A DNA stretch of 64,000 nt from Fructobacillus sp. CRL 2054. GTDB taxonomy: Bacteria > Bacillota > Bacilli > Lactobacillales > Lactobacillaceae. The notes under the pieces are model-generated. The model did no database searches. It was not told the DNA's origin and worked only from the letters and a program-made list of their open reading frames with translations. The DNA lies in contig NZ_JACOFN010000003.1 of assembly GCF_028764065.1 (NCBI RefSeq), forward strand, positions 62,001 to 126,000. The letters run 5' to 3'. Below are positions 34,224 through 42,816 of the stretch, one piece after another. Within the stretch, counting starts at the first letter, position 1, and every line of letters begins with the position of its first letter. A program made the translations under genes and the position numbers.

Positions 34224-35639
34224 TTATTCAGGCAAGTTGGCCAATTCGTAAATGGCTTGACCATAAATTCCCATTGAGCGAACCAAATCGTCAACCAAGG
34301 CAAATTCGTTGACTTGGTGCATCGTTTCTGGTGAGTCTGGGAACAAAGCACCGAAGGCAACCCCACGGTCCATCAAACGACCGTACGTTCCACCACCAAT
34401 AACTTGATCGTAGGCTGGCAAACCAGTTTGATCATGGTAAATGTTCAAAAGCGTACGAACAACTGGATCATCAGGTGCAACGTAGTGAGGTACCTGAGAA
34501 TGTCCGCCAATCTTGGCTTCGTGTGGCCAAGATGAAACAGCGTTTGCCAATTGTCCACGAATGAAGTCTGGTGAAATACCCTTTGGATAACGGAAGTTAT
34601 AGTTAATGAAAGCACCCTCTTCTTCGTTGAAACGAATGATTCCAACGTTCATTGACAAGGCACCCATTACTTCGTCTTCAAAGGCAACGCCTAGTTGACG
34701 ACCAGTTGGGTCATCGTGTGACCAAGTACCCAAGTAAGCCAAGAATCCAGCGGCCGATCCACCGAATTCATACTTTTCCAAGAAATGAGCCAAGTAAGTT
34801 CCAGCGTTTTCACCAGTTTCTGGTAATGAACCGTGGACTTGCTTTCCAATCAATTCAAGTTGGACTTCGTCGCCATCCAAAGTGACTTTTCCATGTACTT
34901 GAGGATGTGCTGCTAAGAAGGCCTTGAAGTCGTCATCGACTTGGTCAAAAGTCAAACCGCCAACCGTTGCACGAGCAACACCTGGCACCATGTTTGTACG
35001 CAAGCCAGACTCAAAGTTCAACAACTGAGCCTTATCGCCGTTTGTACCAGCGGCCGTCACGTTAACCTGCATGTTTCCCTTTTCACCGTTGATGATTGGG
35101 TATTCAGCATCTGGTGAGAACCCAAAGGCTGGCGCTGGTTCAACTTCGAAGTAGCGCGTCATTCCAGTCCAGTCGTTTTCTTCATCGGTACCAAAGATCA
35201 AACGAACACGGCGCTTCAATGGCAAGTTCATGTCACGAATCATCTTGAAGGCGTAGTAGGCAGCCAAACCAGGTCCCTTATCGTCAGATGCACCACGGGC
35301 AATCACCTTACCATCTTCAATCACTGCCGTAAATGGATCCGTATCCCAACCTTCACCGGCTGGCATGACATCGGCGTGGGCCAAGAGGGCAACGTATTCG
35401 TCACTGTCTTCTGGTCCAATCTCAATGTAACCAACAATGTTTTCAATGTTCTTAGTCTTGAAACCATCACGTTCTGCTAAGGACAAAACGTGAACCAATG
35501 CATCACGTGGTCCAGGGCCCAATGGGGCGTCCTTCGTTGCCTTACTATCGTCACGAACAGAAGGAATTGCTAAATAATCAGCTAGGTCGGCTAAATAAGC
35601 CGCCTCTTCTTCCTTTGCTTTCTCTTGCCAATTGATCAT
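34224..35639 (-). CDS. pepV: Dipeptidase PepV
   Basis: 471 residues, M20 metallopeptidase family. Zinc ligands and catalytic residues appear in ALLAHADVMPAGEGWDTD, ARGASDDKGPGLAAYYAF and FGTDEENDWTGMTRYFE. PepV is the broad-specificity cytoplasmic dipeptidase of lactic acid bacteria. The start is backed by GAGGAGG. It converges on the gtrA-like gene and diverges from nnrD. Confidence 0.96.
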   Translation of the reverse strand: MINWQEKAKEEEAAYLADLADYLAIPSVRDDSKATKDAPLGPGPRDALVHVLSLAERDGFKTKNIENIVGYIEIGPEDSDEYVALLAHADVMPAGEGWDTDPFTAVIEDGKVIARGASDDKGPGLAAYYAFKMIRDMNLPLKRRVRLIFGTDEENDWTGMTRYFEVEPAPAFGFSPDAEYPIINGEKGNMQVNVTAAGTNGDKAQLLNFESGLRTNMVPGVARATVGGLTFDQVDDDFKAFLAAHPQVHGKVTLDGDEVQLELIGKQVHGSLPETGENAGTYLAHFLEKYEFGGSAAGFLAYLGTWSHDDPTGRQLGVAFEDEVMGALSMNVGIIRFNEEEGAFINYNFRYPKGISPDFIRGQLANAVSSWPHEAKIGGHSQVPHYVAPDDPVVRTLLNIYHDQTGLPAYDQVIGGGTYGRLMDRGVAFGALFPDSPETMHQVNEFALVDDLVRSMGIYGQAIYELANLPE

Positions 35640-35708
35640 GGAAACCTCCTCATGTCATCTGAAAAGTCGCTCAGGGCTTTTTCATAATATTCTAATGATT
35701 TGATTTTA

Positions 35709-35733
35709 ATTATACACAAGTGAGCGTTAAAAT
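35709..35733. promoter_or_regulatory. Divergent promoter region of pepV and nnrD
   Basis: A minus-strand TATAAT (35709-35714) can serve pepV and a plus-strand TAAAAT (35728-35733) can serve nnrD. Neither has a convincing -35 hexamer. The two would overlap, so the genes may compete for polymerase. Confidence 0.4.
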
Positions 35734-35755
35734 GTTGCATAGGAGGAGAAATTTT

Positions 35756-36616
35756 ATGATTGAACTTTCACGGACAATTGCTGCCAATGTTATTCAACCA
35801 AGGCAGGCAAACAGTTATAAAGGAACATACGGTCGTGTACTCATTATTGGAGGCAACGCTAACCTTGGTGGCGCAGCCATTATGAACACACAGGCCGCCG
35901 TCCAATCGGGTGCCGGCTTAGTGACGGTTGCAACCGACATTTCCAATAAGACGGCCATTCACTCCCGCCTACCCGAAGCCATGGTTGTCGACTACCACGA
36001 ACATCTCGAAGACTACATTCAAAAGTCCGACGTTGTTCTCATCGGTTCCGGTCTGGGTGATGAAATCGATATTCTAAAAGAATGTCTGCAAACAATCCAA
36101 GAAAACCAAGTGCTCATTATTGACGGATCTGCCATCACAATGATTGCCGAAAATAATCTCTCCTTACCAAATGCCAAAATTGTATTCACTCCCCACCAGA
36201 TGGAATGGCAGCGTTTATCTAATATCGCCATTGCCAACCAAAAGCGTGAGGACAACAACTGGGAAGCCCTCGTAAACTTTAATCAGGAACCAATCTTAGT
36301 TTTGAAATCAGATGCCACCCAGGTATACTTGGAACATGAACTTTATCAACTCACTGTCGGCGGCCCTTATCAGGCAACAGGCGGTATGGGCGATACCCTA
36401 GCCGGTATGATTGCCGGCTTCGCCGCGCAATTCCATCCCCTTGGCGCGGCCGTTCTGGCCGCTGTTTACTGCCATTCGGCCATTGCTGATGAACTCAGCA
36501 AGACGGCCTACGTGACTCTGCCATCAAAGATTGCCGAAGCCATCCCCGCCTTTATGAAAAAACTAGCGGATACACCAATCACCGCTGACGGGCTTGATGA
36601 AGAACAAGAAGAATAA
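35756..36616 (+). CDS. nnrD: ADP/ATP-dependent NAD(P)H-hydrate dehydratase
   Basis: 286 residues from the chosen ATG (protein start MIELSRTIAANVIQPR), which has AGGAGG upstream. Ribokinase-like fold with YGRVLIIGGNANLGGAAIMN, VLIGSGLGDEID, KIVFTPHQMEW and GMGDTLAGMIAGF. It repairs hydrated NADH and NADPH. In many bacteria the epimerase domain is fused, but here it is a stand-alone dehydratase; no epimerase is seen nearby. It is followed 21 bases later by the exonuclease gene on the same strand. Confidence 0.92.
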   Translation: MIELSRTIAANVIQPRQANSYKGTYGRVLIIGGNANLGGAAIMNTQAAVQSGAGLVTVATDISNKTAIHSRLPEAMVVDYHEHLEDYIQKSDVVLIGSGLGDEIDILKECLQTIQENQVLIIDGSAITMIAENNLSLPNAKIVFTPHQMEWQRLSNIAIANQKREDNNWEALVNFNQEPILVLKSDATQVYLEHELYQLTVGGPYQATGGMGDTLAGMIAGFAAQFHPLGAAVLAAVYCHSAIADELSKTAYVTLPSKIAEAIPAFMKKLADTPITADGLDEEQEE

Positions 36617-36637
36617 TCACAAAGGAAGCGCACTCAA

Positions 36638-37456
36638 ATGAAACTGATTTCCTGGAACATCGATTCCATCAACGCAGCCGTCGAGCACAAATCCGACCGT
36701 GGCCTCATGACCTGGGGCGTACTCGAAGGGATTGCTGAAAAGCAACCCGACGTTGTGGCCATTCAAGAAACAAAGTTAAAAGTCGATGGGATGACCAAGA
36801 AGCAAAAGGAAGCCCTGGAAGGTCTCTTCCCCGACTACCACTTTTACGCCAACTCATCATCAGCTCGTAAGTCTTACGCTGGTACCATGTTGATTACCAA
36901 GAACGAACCACTAAAGGTTGACTTTCCAACCATCGGCGCACCCGGTGAAATGGATCAAGAAGGACGTATCGTAACGGCCGAATTTGAAGACTTTTACGTA
37001 TCAACTGTCTATACACCCAACGCCGGTGGCGAACTCGCCCGTTTGGACGATCGTCAACTTTGGGATGACGCTTACCGGAAGTACATCGATGGCTTAAACG
37101 AAAAGAAGCCCGTTATCTTCTCCGGTGATTTCAACGTCGCCCACGAAGAAATCGATTTGAAGCACCCTAAGCAAAACCACCATTCCGCTGGTTTCACGGA
37201 TGAAGAACGTGAACACTTCACCAAGCTTTTGGACGCTGGCTACACCGACACCCTCCGTGCCATGTATCCTGACCAACCAGATATCTATTCTTGGTGGGCG
37301 CAGCGTTCCAAGACATCAAAAATCAACAACTCCGGCTGGAGAATTGATTACTACTTGGTCTCAAACCGCATCGCCGATAAGGTCCAAGACATCCACGTCG
37401 TCGACACTGGCGCACGTCAGGATCACGCCCCATTGGAATTGGATATTGAGATGTAA
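36638..37456 (+). CDS. exoA: Exodeoxyribonuclease III (AP endonuclease)
   Basis: 272 residues, EEP superfamily. Catalytic motifs are SWNIDSINAAV, VVAIQETKLK, YTPNAGGELARLDDR, FSGDFNVAHEEIDL, WRIDYYLVS and QDHAPLELDI. It cuts DNA at abasic sites during base excision repair. The pattern fits the ExoA type of Gram-positive bacteria. It is probably co-transcribed with nnrD and closed by a terminator. Confidence 0.96.
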   Translation: MKLISWNIDSINAAVEHKSDRGLMTWGVLEGIAEKQPDVVAIQETKLKVDGMTKKQKEALEGLFPDYHFYANSSSARKSYAGTMLITKNEPLKVDFPTIGAPGEMDQEGRIVTAEFEDFYVSTVYTPNAGGELARLDDRQLWDDAYRKYIDGLNEKKPVIFSGDFNVAHEEIDLKHPKQNHHSAGFTDEEREHFTKLLDAGYTDTLRAMYPDQPDIYSWWAQRSKTSKINNSGWRIDYYLVSNRIADKVQDIHVVDTGARQDHAPLELDIEM

Positions 37457-37458
37457 AT

Positions 37459-37493
37459 AAAAAGCCTCGCAGTTATAACTACGAGGCTTTTTT
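37459..37493 (+). terminator. Intrinsic terminator of nnrD-exoA
   Basis: AAAGCCTCG with CGAGGCTTT form a 9-bp stem (37461-37490) followed by a T run. The loop contains a small AGT/ACT pairing. Confidence 0.92.
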
Positions 37494-37520
37494 ATGTAGG
37501 AAATTAAACAATGTAAAATA

Positions 37521-37548
37521 TTGGACATTTCTTCGTGTATGGTATATT
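37521..37548 (+). promoter_or_regulatory. Promoter of the membrane methyltransferase gene
   Basis: TTGGAC (37521-37526) and TATATT (37543-37548) are 16 bases apart, about 30 bases before the gene's ATG. Confidence 0.6.
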
Positions 37549-37577
37549 AAATAAACCATTCATTAGGGAGAATCAAA

Positions 37578-38279
37578 ATGAAAAAAGGTATCGATGCACC
37601 ATATGCACTGTTCGGAATGTCTTTTGTGACTGTTCTACTCTTTTTACAAGCACTTCGAACTGGTCACACTGTTCTATGGATTTTTACAATCATTTTATTC
37701 TTTTCAGCTATCACATACTTTCACACAAGCTACTTTGGAAAGTATAAAATCATCAAGAATGCTGTGCAACAGCTAAAAATCCAAAACACGGATAAAATTT
37801 TAGATTTAGGAACTGGACATGGCATTGTCCTAATTGAAGCTGCCCAATATTTGGAATTTCCTGGCCAAGCAACAGGAATCGATATCTGGCGAAACGGTGA
37901 TCAATCAAATAATTCAATCGAAGAAACTAAATCGAACATTTCAAAACTGGGATACGAAAAAGTGGCAAATGTTGCGACAGCAAACATGCTTGACCTTCCC
38001 TTTGCCGATAATAGTTTTGATATTGTAACAGCTAGTTTAGCCATCCATAACCTCAAATCAAAACATGAAAGAGCAGCTGCTTTAAAAGAAGCGACTCGCG
38101 TTTTAAAGCCAAATGGCCAACTATTAATTATTGATTTCAGCCATGACCGTGAATATCAAGTAACGTTAACGGAGGCAAAGCAGTATAACAATGTACAATT
38201 ATCGAAAACTGGTTACAACGGTTGGTGGGGTGGCCCTTGGATGGCAACCATAGTCATTACGGCTCAAAAAAGAAAATAA
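37578..38279 (+). CDS. SAM-dependent methyltransferase with two N-terminal membrane helices
   Basis: 233 residues. Two hydrophobic segments (about 10-26 and 32-52) precede a class I methyltransferase domain. SAM motif I is ILDLGTGHGIVLIEAA; ANMLDLPFADNSFDIVTASL and EATRVLKPNGQLLIIDF are motifs II and III of the Methyltransf_11/UbiE type. The substrate cannot be told. Base and codon use is more AT-rich than in the neighbours, and it stands alone with its own promoter and terminator, so recent acquisition is possible. Confidence 0.82.
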   Translation: MKKGIDAPYALFGMSFVTVLLFLQALRTGHTVLWIFTIILFFSAITYFHTSYFGKYKIIKNAVQQLKIQNTDKILDLGTGHGIVLIEAAQYLEFPGQATGIDIWRNGDQSNNSIEETKSNISKLGYEKVANVATANMLDLPFADNSFDIVTASLAIHNLKSKHERAAALKEATRVLKPNGQLLIIDFSHDREYQVTLTEAKQYNNVQLSKTGYNGWWGGPWMATIVITAQKRK

Positions 38280-38281
38280 AA

Positions 38282-38318
38282 AGAGTGGTATCAACAAATG
38301 TTGGTACCACTTTTTTTC
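38282..38318. terminator. Terminator between methyltransferase and DEDD exonuclease genes
   Basis: AGTGGTATCAAC with GTTGGTACCACT form a 12-bp stem with one G-T pair (38284-38311) and T7 on the plus strand. The minus-strand side also has a T-rich tail, so it can serve both converging genes. Confidence 0.9.
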
Positions 38319-38339
38319 GCTAACTTATCAAATAATCAA

Positions 38340-38873
38340 TCACTTATACCTGACCGCTTGTTTCAACGGCTCTGTTCCAAAAAGTTGACCCTGACGAATC
38401 AAGATTTCAGCACAGGCCACCGCGTCGGCCAAGGCGTTGTGGTGGTTCTTCAGTGAGATATCTAAGGAAGCCGATACCGTATTCAACTTATGATTTGGCA
38501 AATCCGGCATCAATTTACGCGAAGTACGGAGTGTATCCAGTACTTGGAAGTGCGCATCGGGCAAGTCGTAGTAATCCAGACAAGCTTTCAAAACCGAAAC
38601 ATCAAAAGTCGCATTGTGGGCAACGACCAGTTTCTCTTCTGTAAAGAAGGGCGCAATCGTTGGCCAAATCTCTTTGAAGTTTGGCGCGTCCACAACATCC
38701 TTTTCGTAAATACCATGAATCTGCGAATTACGAGCAGAAAAATGAGTGTCTGGCTTCAACAAGCTATAAAACTGGTCGACAATTTTATCATCGCGAACAA
38801 CAACGAGGGCTAGCGAAACGGCAGAATGCCGTTGGCCAGAGGCCGTTTCAAAGTCAATTGCTACAAAATTCAT
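38340..38873 (-). CDS. DEDDh 3'-5' exonuclease, DnaQ-like
   Basis: 177 residues. The exonuclease motifs are FVAIDFETASG (Exo I), VVAHNATFDVSVLKACL (Exo II) and HNALADAVACAEIL (Exo III with the catalytic histidine). It resembles stand-alone DnaQ-type exonucleases rather than the exonuclease region of PolC. Probable roles are DNA proofreading, repair or oligonucleotide turnover. It overlaps the GNAT gene by 4 bases and is the last gene of the tsaE-GNAT-exonuclease run. Confidence 0.9.
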   Translation of the reverse strand: MNFVAIDFETASGQRHSAVSLALVVVRDDKIVDQFYSLLKPDTHFSARNSQIHGIYEKDVVDAPNFKEIWPTIAPFFTEEKLVVAHNATFDVSVLKACLDYYDLPDAHFQVLDTLRTSRKLMPDLPNHKLNTVSASLDISLKNHHNALADAVACAEILIRQGQLFGTEPLKQAVRYK

Positions 38874-39427
38874 GCTAAACTCAACTCCCTTCGCTCCAAT
38901 TCGGCAACTCGGCCGTTTGGTAACTTGACCTGCTGCTCACCGCCAGGTTGAATATCAAAACCTAAAACATCATAAAGATGACGAGCTGGCGCATTCGTTA
39001 CATCAACATCCAGCCATAAACGGTCGTAGCCAACTTGTTCGGCCCAGTCGATCATGGCTTCGATTGTCAGTCGGCCTAGTCCCTGATTCTGATAATCTTT
39101 TAAAACAGCAATCCCAACTTCACCAGCTGAAATGGATCCAATCCCAACTGGATAAGAAACAGCAGGATTATCGGCAGAATCATCTGCCGACTCAGCTTCC
39201 GCCCAAATCAACCAAGACTTCGCTGGTAAATCATCTTCAGGGTCCAAATCATCTTCATCAAAGGACCGGGACTGCTGGCGGGCGAGTTCATCGGCCAATA
39301 AAAAGGTATCGGACTCCTTCTTCAAAACGGCCAACAAATCTTGAGCGGCCTGAGCATTGGACAGGTCCATCCCCTTTAAACTATAGGTCAAAGTCACTTC
39401 GTCATCGCCCCGATTTTCGGCCATCAT
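38870..39427 (-). CDS. GNAT family N-acetyltransferase
   Basis: 185 residues. The acetyl-CoA-binding motif is AVLKDYQNQGLGRLTIEAM, and DVTNAPARHLYDVLGFDIQ is the usual C-terminal GNAT pattern. An acidic insert (FDEDDLDPEDDLPAK and EAESADDSADN) interrupts the N-terminal half. The location after tsaE could suggest RimI, but the sequence is not RimI-like and the substrate is unknown. It overlaps tsaE by 4 bases and the next gene by 4 bases, so the three are translationally linked. Confidence 0.85.
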   Translation of the reverse strand: MMAENRGDDEVTLTYSLKGMDLSNAQAAQDLLAVLKKESDTFLLADELARQQSRSFDEDDLDPEDDLPAKSWLIWAEAESADDSADNPAVSYPVGIGSISAGEVGIAVLKDYQNQGLGRLTIEAMIDWAEQVGYDRLWLDVDVTNAPARHLYDVLGFDIQPGGEQQVKLPNGRVAELERRELSLA

Positions 39428-39879
39428 GATAGCCCCTCTTCAATGCTTTCAGCATAACCAAGTCCCTTGATAGTAATCACACGGTCCGACTCTGACTCCC
39501 CCGTTCGCTCAAAGGTCATCACTAAGCGATCGTTTGGTAGTAAGTCCGCCATAAACTGTGGCCACTCAATCAAAGTGACTCCATCGGTTCCCAAGTAATC
39601 TTCAAATCCCTGATCCGCCGCACCAGACTCTTCCAAACGGTAAGCATCAAAGTGGTACAAAGGAATTCGCCCTGATTCGTAGGTATTCAAGATATTAAAG
39701 GTTGGACTCTTCACACGGTCTTCCACGCCTAAAGCTTGGGCAAAGCCTTTCGTAAAAGTCGTCTTACCAGCCCCAAGGTCACCGTTCAAAGTGATAACTA
39801 GACCAGGCTTAGCCAAGTTGGCAATCTGTTCTGCCAAAGCCTGGGTTTCTTTTGCATTTTTGCTTTCGTATTTTTTCAT
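39424..39879 (-). CDS. tsaE: tRNA threonylcarbamoyladenosine biosynthesis ATPase TsaE
   Basis: 151 residues from the chosen ATG (protein start MKKYESKNAKETQAL); starting earlier would read through the promoter and the queA terminator. The P-loop is VITLNGDLGAGKTTFTKGFA, followed by VKSPTFNILNTYESG and LYHFDAYRLEE. TsaE works with TsaB and TsaD in making the t6A37 base of tRNAs that read ANN codons. There is no ribosome binding site before the ATG; a -10 box ends 7 bases before it. Confidence 0.95.
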   Translation of the reverse strand: MKKYESKNAKETQALAEQIANLAKPGLVITLNGDLGAGKTTFTKGFAQALGVEDRVKSPTFNILNTYESGRIPLYHFDAYRLEESGAADQGFEDYLGTDGVTLIEWPQFMADLLPNDRLVMTFERTGESESDRVITIKGLGYAESIEEGLS

Positions 39880-39895
39880 AGAATCTATTATAACA
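39880..39895 (-). promoter_or_regulatory. tsaE promoter, predicted leaderless start
   Basis: TGTTATAAT on the minus strand (extended -10; hexamer 39887-39892) ends 7 bases before the tsaE ATG. The queA terminator lies about 35 bases further upstream. Confidence 0.65.
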
Positions 39896-39929
39896 TGGTC
39901 CCGACACTGACGGTCTGGACCAGAATAAG

Positions 39930-39959
39930 CAAAAAAGCAGCCATCCAAGGCTGCTTTTG
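39930..39959 (-). terminator. Intrinsic terminator of queA
   Basis: AAAAGCAGCC with GGCTGCTTTT form a 10-bp stem (39933-39958) followed on the minus strand by T6. It lies at the end of queA. Confidence 0.9.
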
Positions 39960-39965
39960 TAACCA

Positions 39966-41027
39966 TTATTTGTGTACAAACATCGCATCCCCAAAGGAGA
40001 AGAAACGGTACTTGTCCGCCACCGCGTGCTTGTAGGCGTTCAAGATATTGTCACGGCCAGTAAAGGCGGCAACCAGCATCACAAGAGTCGACTTTGGCAA
40101 GTGGAAGTTCGTGATGAAGGCATCGACAACCTGCCAGTCGTAGCCAGGCTTGATGAAGATATCGGTCCAACCAGAATCGGCTTTTAACTCACCATGGAAC
40201 TTGCTTCCAATCGTTTCCAAAGTACGAATAGAAGTTGTTCCAGTCGCTACGACGCGACCACCGTTTGCGCGCACCTTGTTCAACTTTTCAGCAGCTTCTT
40301 CCGACAACTGGTAGAACTCGGAGTGCATCTTGTGGTCTTCGATGTTTTCTTCGTCCACCGGACGGAAGGTTCCTAGTCCGACGTGCAAAGTCAATTCCAC
40401 CAATTCAACACCCTTGTCGGCGACTTTTTGCAAAAGTTCTGGCGTCCAGTGCAAGCCAGCCGTTGGGGCAGCTGCTGAACCATCCACCTTTGAATAAACG
40501 GTCTGGTAACGTTCCTGATCATCAAGCTTTTCCTTGATGTATGGAGGAAGTGGCATTTCACCTAGCTCTTCCAAGCGTTCCATGAAGATACCCTGGTAGC
40601 TAAATTTAATGTAACGGCCACCGTGCTCCAATTCCTTAACAATGGTACCAGTCATCACTGGGTTCTCTGGGTCATCCCCAAAGACAATCGTTGAACCAAC
40701 CGGTGACTTCTTAGCTGGCTTTACCAAGACTTCCCAAACGTCGTCGTGGTCCTGGCGTAGCAAAAGCACTTCGGCATGGCCACCAGTTGTTGGACGAATA
40801 CCGTGCAAACGGGCTGGTAAGACACGTGAGTTATTCATCACCAGCGCATCGCCCGGGTTCAAATAGTCGATAATATCGTAAAAATGCTTATCCTCATAAG
40901 CACCAGTCACCGCGTTCAAAACCAGCAAACGGGATGACGAACGGTCCTTCAAAGGCGTTTGCGCAATTAATTCTTCAGGTAAATCATAGTCAAAATCAGA
41001 TAGTTGGTAATGTGGTGCTTCCGTCAT
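39966..41027 (-). CDS. queA: S-adenosylmethionine:tRNA ribosyltransferase-isomerase QueA
   Basis: 353 residues. It adds the epoxyqueuosine ring to position 34 of GUN-decoding tRNAs. Family motifs are [48 protein letters not shown] and [19 protein letters not shown]. It follows ruvB by about 30 bases, a common ruvB-queA linkage, and ends at a terminator. The start is backed by GGGGGG-type purines. Confidence 0.97.
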   Translation of the reverse strand: MTEAPHYQLSDFDYDLPEELIAQTPLKDRSSSRLLVLNAVTGAYEDKHFYDIIDYLNPGDALVMNNSRVLPARLHGIRPTTGGHAEVLLLRQDHDDVWEVLVKPAKKSPVGSTIVFGDDPENPVMTGTIVKELEHGGRYIKFSYQGIFMERLEELGEMPLPPYIKEKLDDQERYQTVYSKVDGSAAAPTAGLHWTPELLQKVADKGVELVELTLHVGLGTFRPVDEENIEDHKMHSEFYQLSEEAAEKLNKVRANGGRVVATGTTSIRTLETIGSKFHGELKADSGWTDIFIKPGYDWQVVDAFITNFHLPKSTLVMLVAAFTGRDNILNAYKHAVADKYRFFSFGDAMFVHK

Positions 41028-41058
41028 GGAAGGCCCCCCTTTTTATTCTTTATCTCTT

Positions 41059-42111
41059 TTACTTGTCAGGATATGGTCGTCCGAGATGTTCGTACGCCGC
41101 TTCGGTAACAACACGACCACGTGGTGTTCGCTTCAAGAAACCAATTTGTAGCAAGTAAGGTTCCACCATCGATTCAATGGTGTCCTGCTCTTCACCAATG
41201 TTGGCTGCAATCGTTGCCAGACCAACCGGTCCGCCATTGTACAAATCAATCATCAACAGCAACAATTTATGGTCGGTTTCATCCAAACCCTTTTGATCAA
41301 CACGCAGCTTATCCAAGGCCATGTCGACCAGTTCTGGTTCAATCGCTGTTTTACCAGCAACCTGGGCAAAGTCGCGCACCCGCTTTAACAAGCGGTTGGC
41401 AATTCGCGGTGTCCCACGGGAACGCAGGGCAACGGCCAAAGCACCTTCTTTAGTAATCGGTGCTTCAAAAATCGCCGCCGTACGTTTCACAATCTCCGCC
41501 AAATCTTCAGGCTCGTAGTAGGCCAAAGAGTTAATGATTCCAAAACGATCACGTAAAGGCTTTGACAGCATCCCGGGACGAGTTGTCGCCCCCACCAAAG
41601 TAAAGGGTGGTAATGGGAAATGGACGGCCCGGGCCGTTGGCCCCTGCCCGACCATGATGTCGATGTAGTAATCTTCCATGGCCGAGTAGAGCATTTCTTC
41701 CACGTTCATTGGTAAACGATGAATTTCATCGATGAAGAGAACGTCTCCTGGTTCCAGTCCGTTCAAAAGGGCAACCAAGTCGCCACCCTTTTCAATGGCC
41801 GGACCCGAAGCCGTCTTCAAGTGGACGCCCAACTCGTTGGCAATAATCATCGCCAAGGTGGTTTTACCTAAACCTGGAGGGCCAAAGAGTAGAACGTGGT
41901 CCAGTGCTTCTTCACGCATCTTAGCCGCCTGCAAGTAAACAGACAGTTCCTCTTTCAAAGCCCGTTGGCCAATGTATTCCGACAGCTTCTTTGGACGCAG
42001 TGAAAGTTCGCTCTCCTGCTCCTCCTGATTAGCCGAAGCGTTCTTCAAGAGTTCATCCGTCTCGTTTTGCCCCTCGTACCAGGCGTTAAATTGTGGGTTT
42101 TCGTCAGTCAT
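41059..42111 (-). CDS. ruvB: Holliday junction branch migration helicase RuvB
   Basis: 350 residues, AAA+ motor. Walker A is [18 protein letters not shown], Walker B is [10 protein letters not shown], sensor 1 is [11 protein letters not shown], and the C-terminal winged helix includes [21 protein letters not shown]. RuvB drives branch migration with RuvA; ruvA is not in the window. It follows the rdgB terminator and has its own promoter with the -10 box 7 bases before the ATG, so its mRNA is probably leaderless or nearly so. Confidence 0.98.
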   Translation of the reverse strand: MTDENPQFNAWYEGQNETDELLKNASANQEEQESELSLRPKKLSEYIGQRALKEELSVYLQAAKMREEALDHVLLFGPPGLGKTTLAMIIANELGVHLKTASGPAIEKGGDLVALLNGLEPGDVLFIDEIHRLPMNVEEMLYSAMEDYYIDIMVGQGPTARAVHFPLPPFTLVGATTRPGMLSKPLRDRFGIINSLAYYEPEDLAEIVKRTAAIFEAPITKEGALAVALRSRGTPRIANRLLKRVRDFAQVAGKTAIEPELVDMALDKLRVDQKGLDETDHKLLLLMIDLYNGGPVGLATIAANIGEEQDTIESMVEPYLLQIGFLKRTPRGRVVTEAAYEHLGRPYPDK

Positions 42112-42124
42112 TAGTCCTATTATA
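42112..42124 (-). promoter_or_regulatory. ruvB promoter, predicted leaderless or near-leaderless start
   Basis: TATAAT on the minus strand (42119-42124) ends 7 bases before the ruvB ATG. A weak AGGA overlaps the interval. No clear -35 is visible. The rdgB terminator lies about 55 bases upstream. Confidence 0.6.
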
Positions 42125-42173
42125 ACCTAATTATCGCTACTTTTGCCCGCCAGCCGAGCTGACTTTTATCAAC

Positions 42174-42197
42174 TAAAAAAGTCGGTTACCCGACTTA
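42174..42197 (-). terminator. Intrinsic terminator of murI-rdgB
   Basis: AAGTCGG with CCGACTT form a 7-bp stem (42179-42196) with a 4-base loop, then a T6 run on the minus strand. Confidence 0.88.
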
Positions 42198-42800
42198 TTT
42201 GGCCAACCATGTTGGCAATTTTGCAATCATTTCTTTCAAGGCGCGGCCGCGATGGGAAACAGCGTTTTTTTCATCCATCGTCATTTCCGCGAAAGTCATT
42301 TCCGCGGGTGCATAGTAGAAAATGGGATCGTATCCGAATGTCTCGTTCCCGTTCCAATCCTCGGTAATGAAGCCGTCAACCCGACCAGCCGCTTCCAAGT
42401 TTGGACGATTCTTGCCAGCCACCACCATCACCGTGGTAAAGAAGGCCTCCCGGTCAATCGCTTGAAGGCCAGCCATCTTTTCGAGCACCTTCTTATTGTT
42501 GGCTACATCATCATGATCACCAGCGTAACGGGCTGAATAAACACCAGGTTCACCATTCAAAGCTGGAATCACTAAGCCCGAATCATCAGCCAAAACATAG
42601 TCGTCTGGATAAACAGCCGCAATCGCTTCCGCCTTCTTCGTTGCGTTTTCCAAAAAAGTCTGACCATCTTCCAAAACATCGGGCAGCTCTGGTAAATCAG
42701 CTAAGGACAAAACCTCTAAATTAATCTTAGCCTTTTTCAAAGCTGCTTCGATTTCTTCCACCTTATGCGCGTTCTTACTTGCAATAATCAATCGTGCCAT
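42195..42800 (-). CDS. rdgB: XTP/dITP diphosphatase (non-canonical purine NTP pyrophosphatase)
   Basis: 201 residues, HAM1 family. It removes XTP, dITP and ITP from nucleotide pools. Motifs are IIASKNAHKVEEIEAAL, DDYVLADDSGLVIPALNG, GVYSARYAG, FGYDPIFY and SHRGRALKEM. It follows murI by 16 bases, a frequent murI-rdgB arrangement in Gram-positive bacteria, and the pair ends in a terminator. Confidence 0.97.
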   Translation of the reverse strand: MARLIIASKNAHKVEEIEAALKKAKINLEVLSLADLPELPDVLEDGQTFLENATKKAEAIAAVYPDDYVLADDSGLVIPALNGEPGVYSARYAGDHDDVANNKKVLEKMAGLQAIDREAFFTTVMVVAGKNRPNLEAAGRVDGFITEDWNGNETFGYDPIFYYAPAEMTFAEMTMDEKNAVSHRGRALKEMIAKLPTWLAK

Positions 42801-42816
42801 GACAGTCCCTCAATCA

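Noticed and set aside
38870-39427. GNAT gene as rimI, the usual neighbour of t6A genes
   Set aside because: The sequence has an acidic insert and does not show the RimI-type pattern; position alone is not enough.
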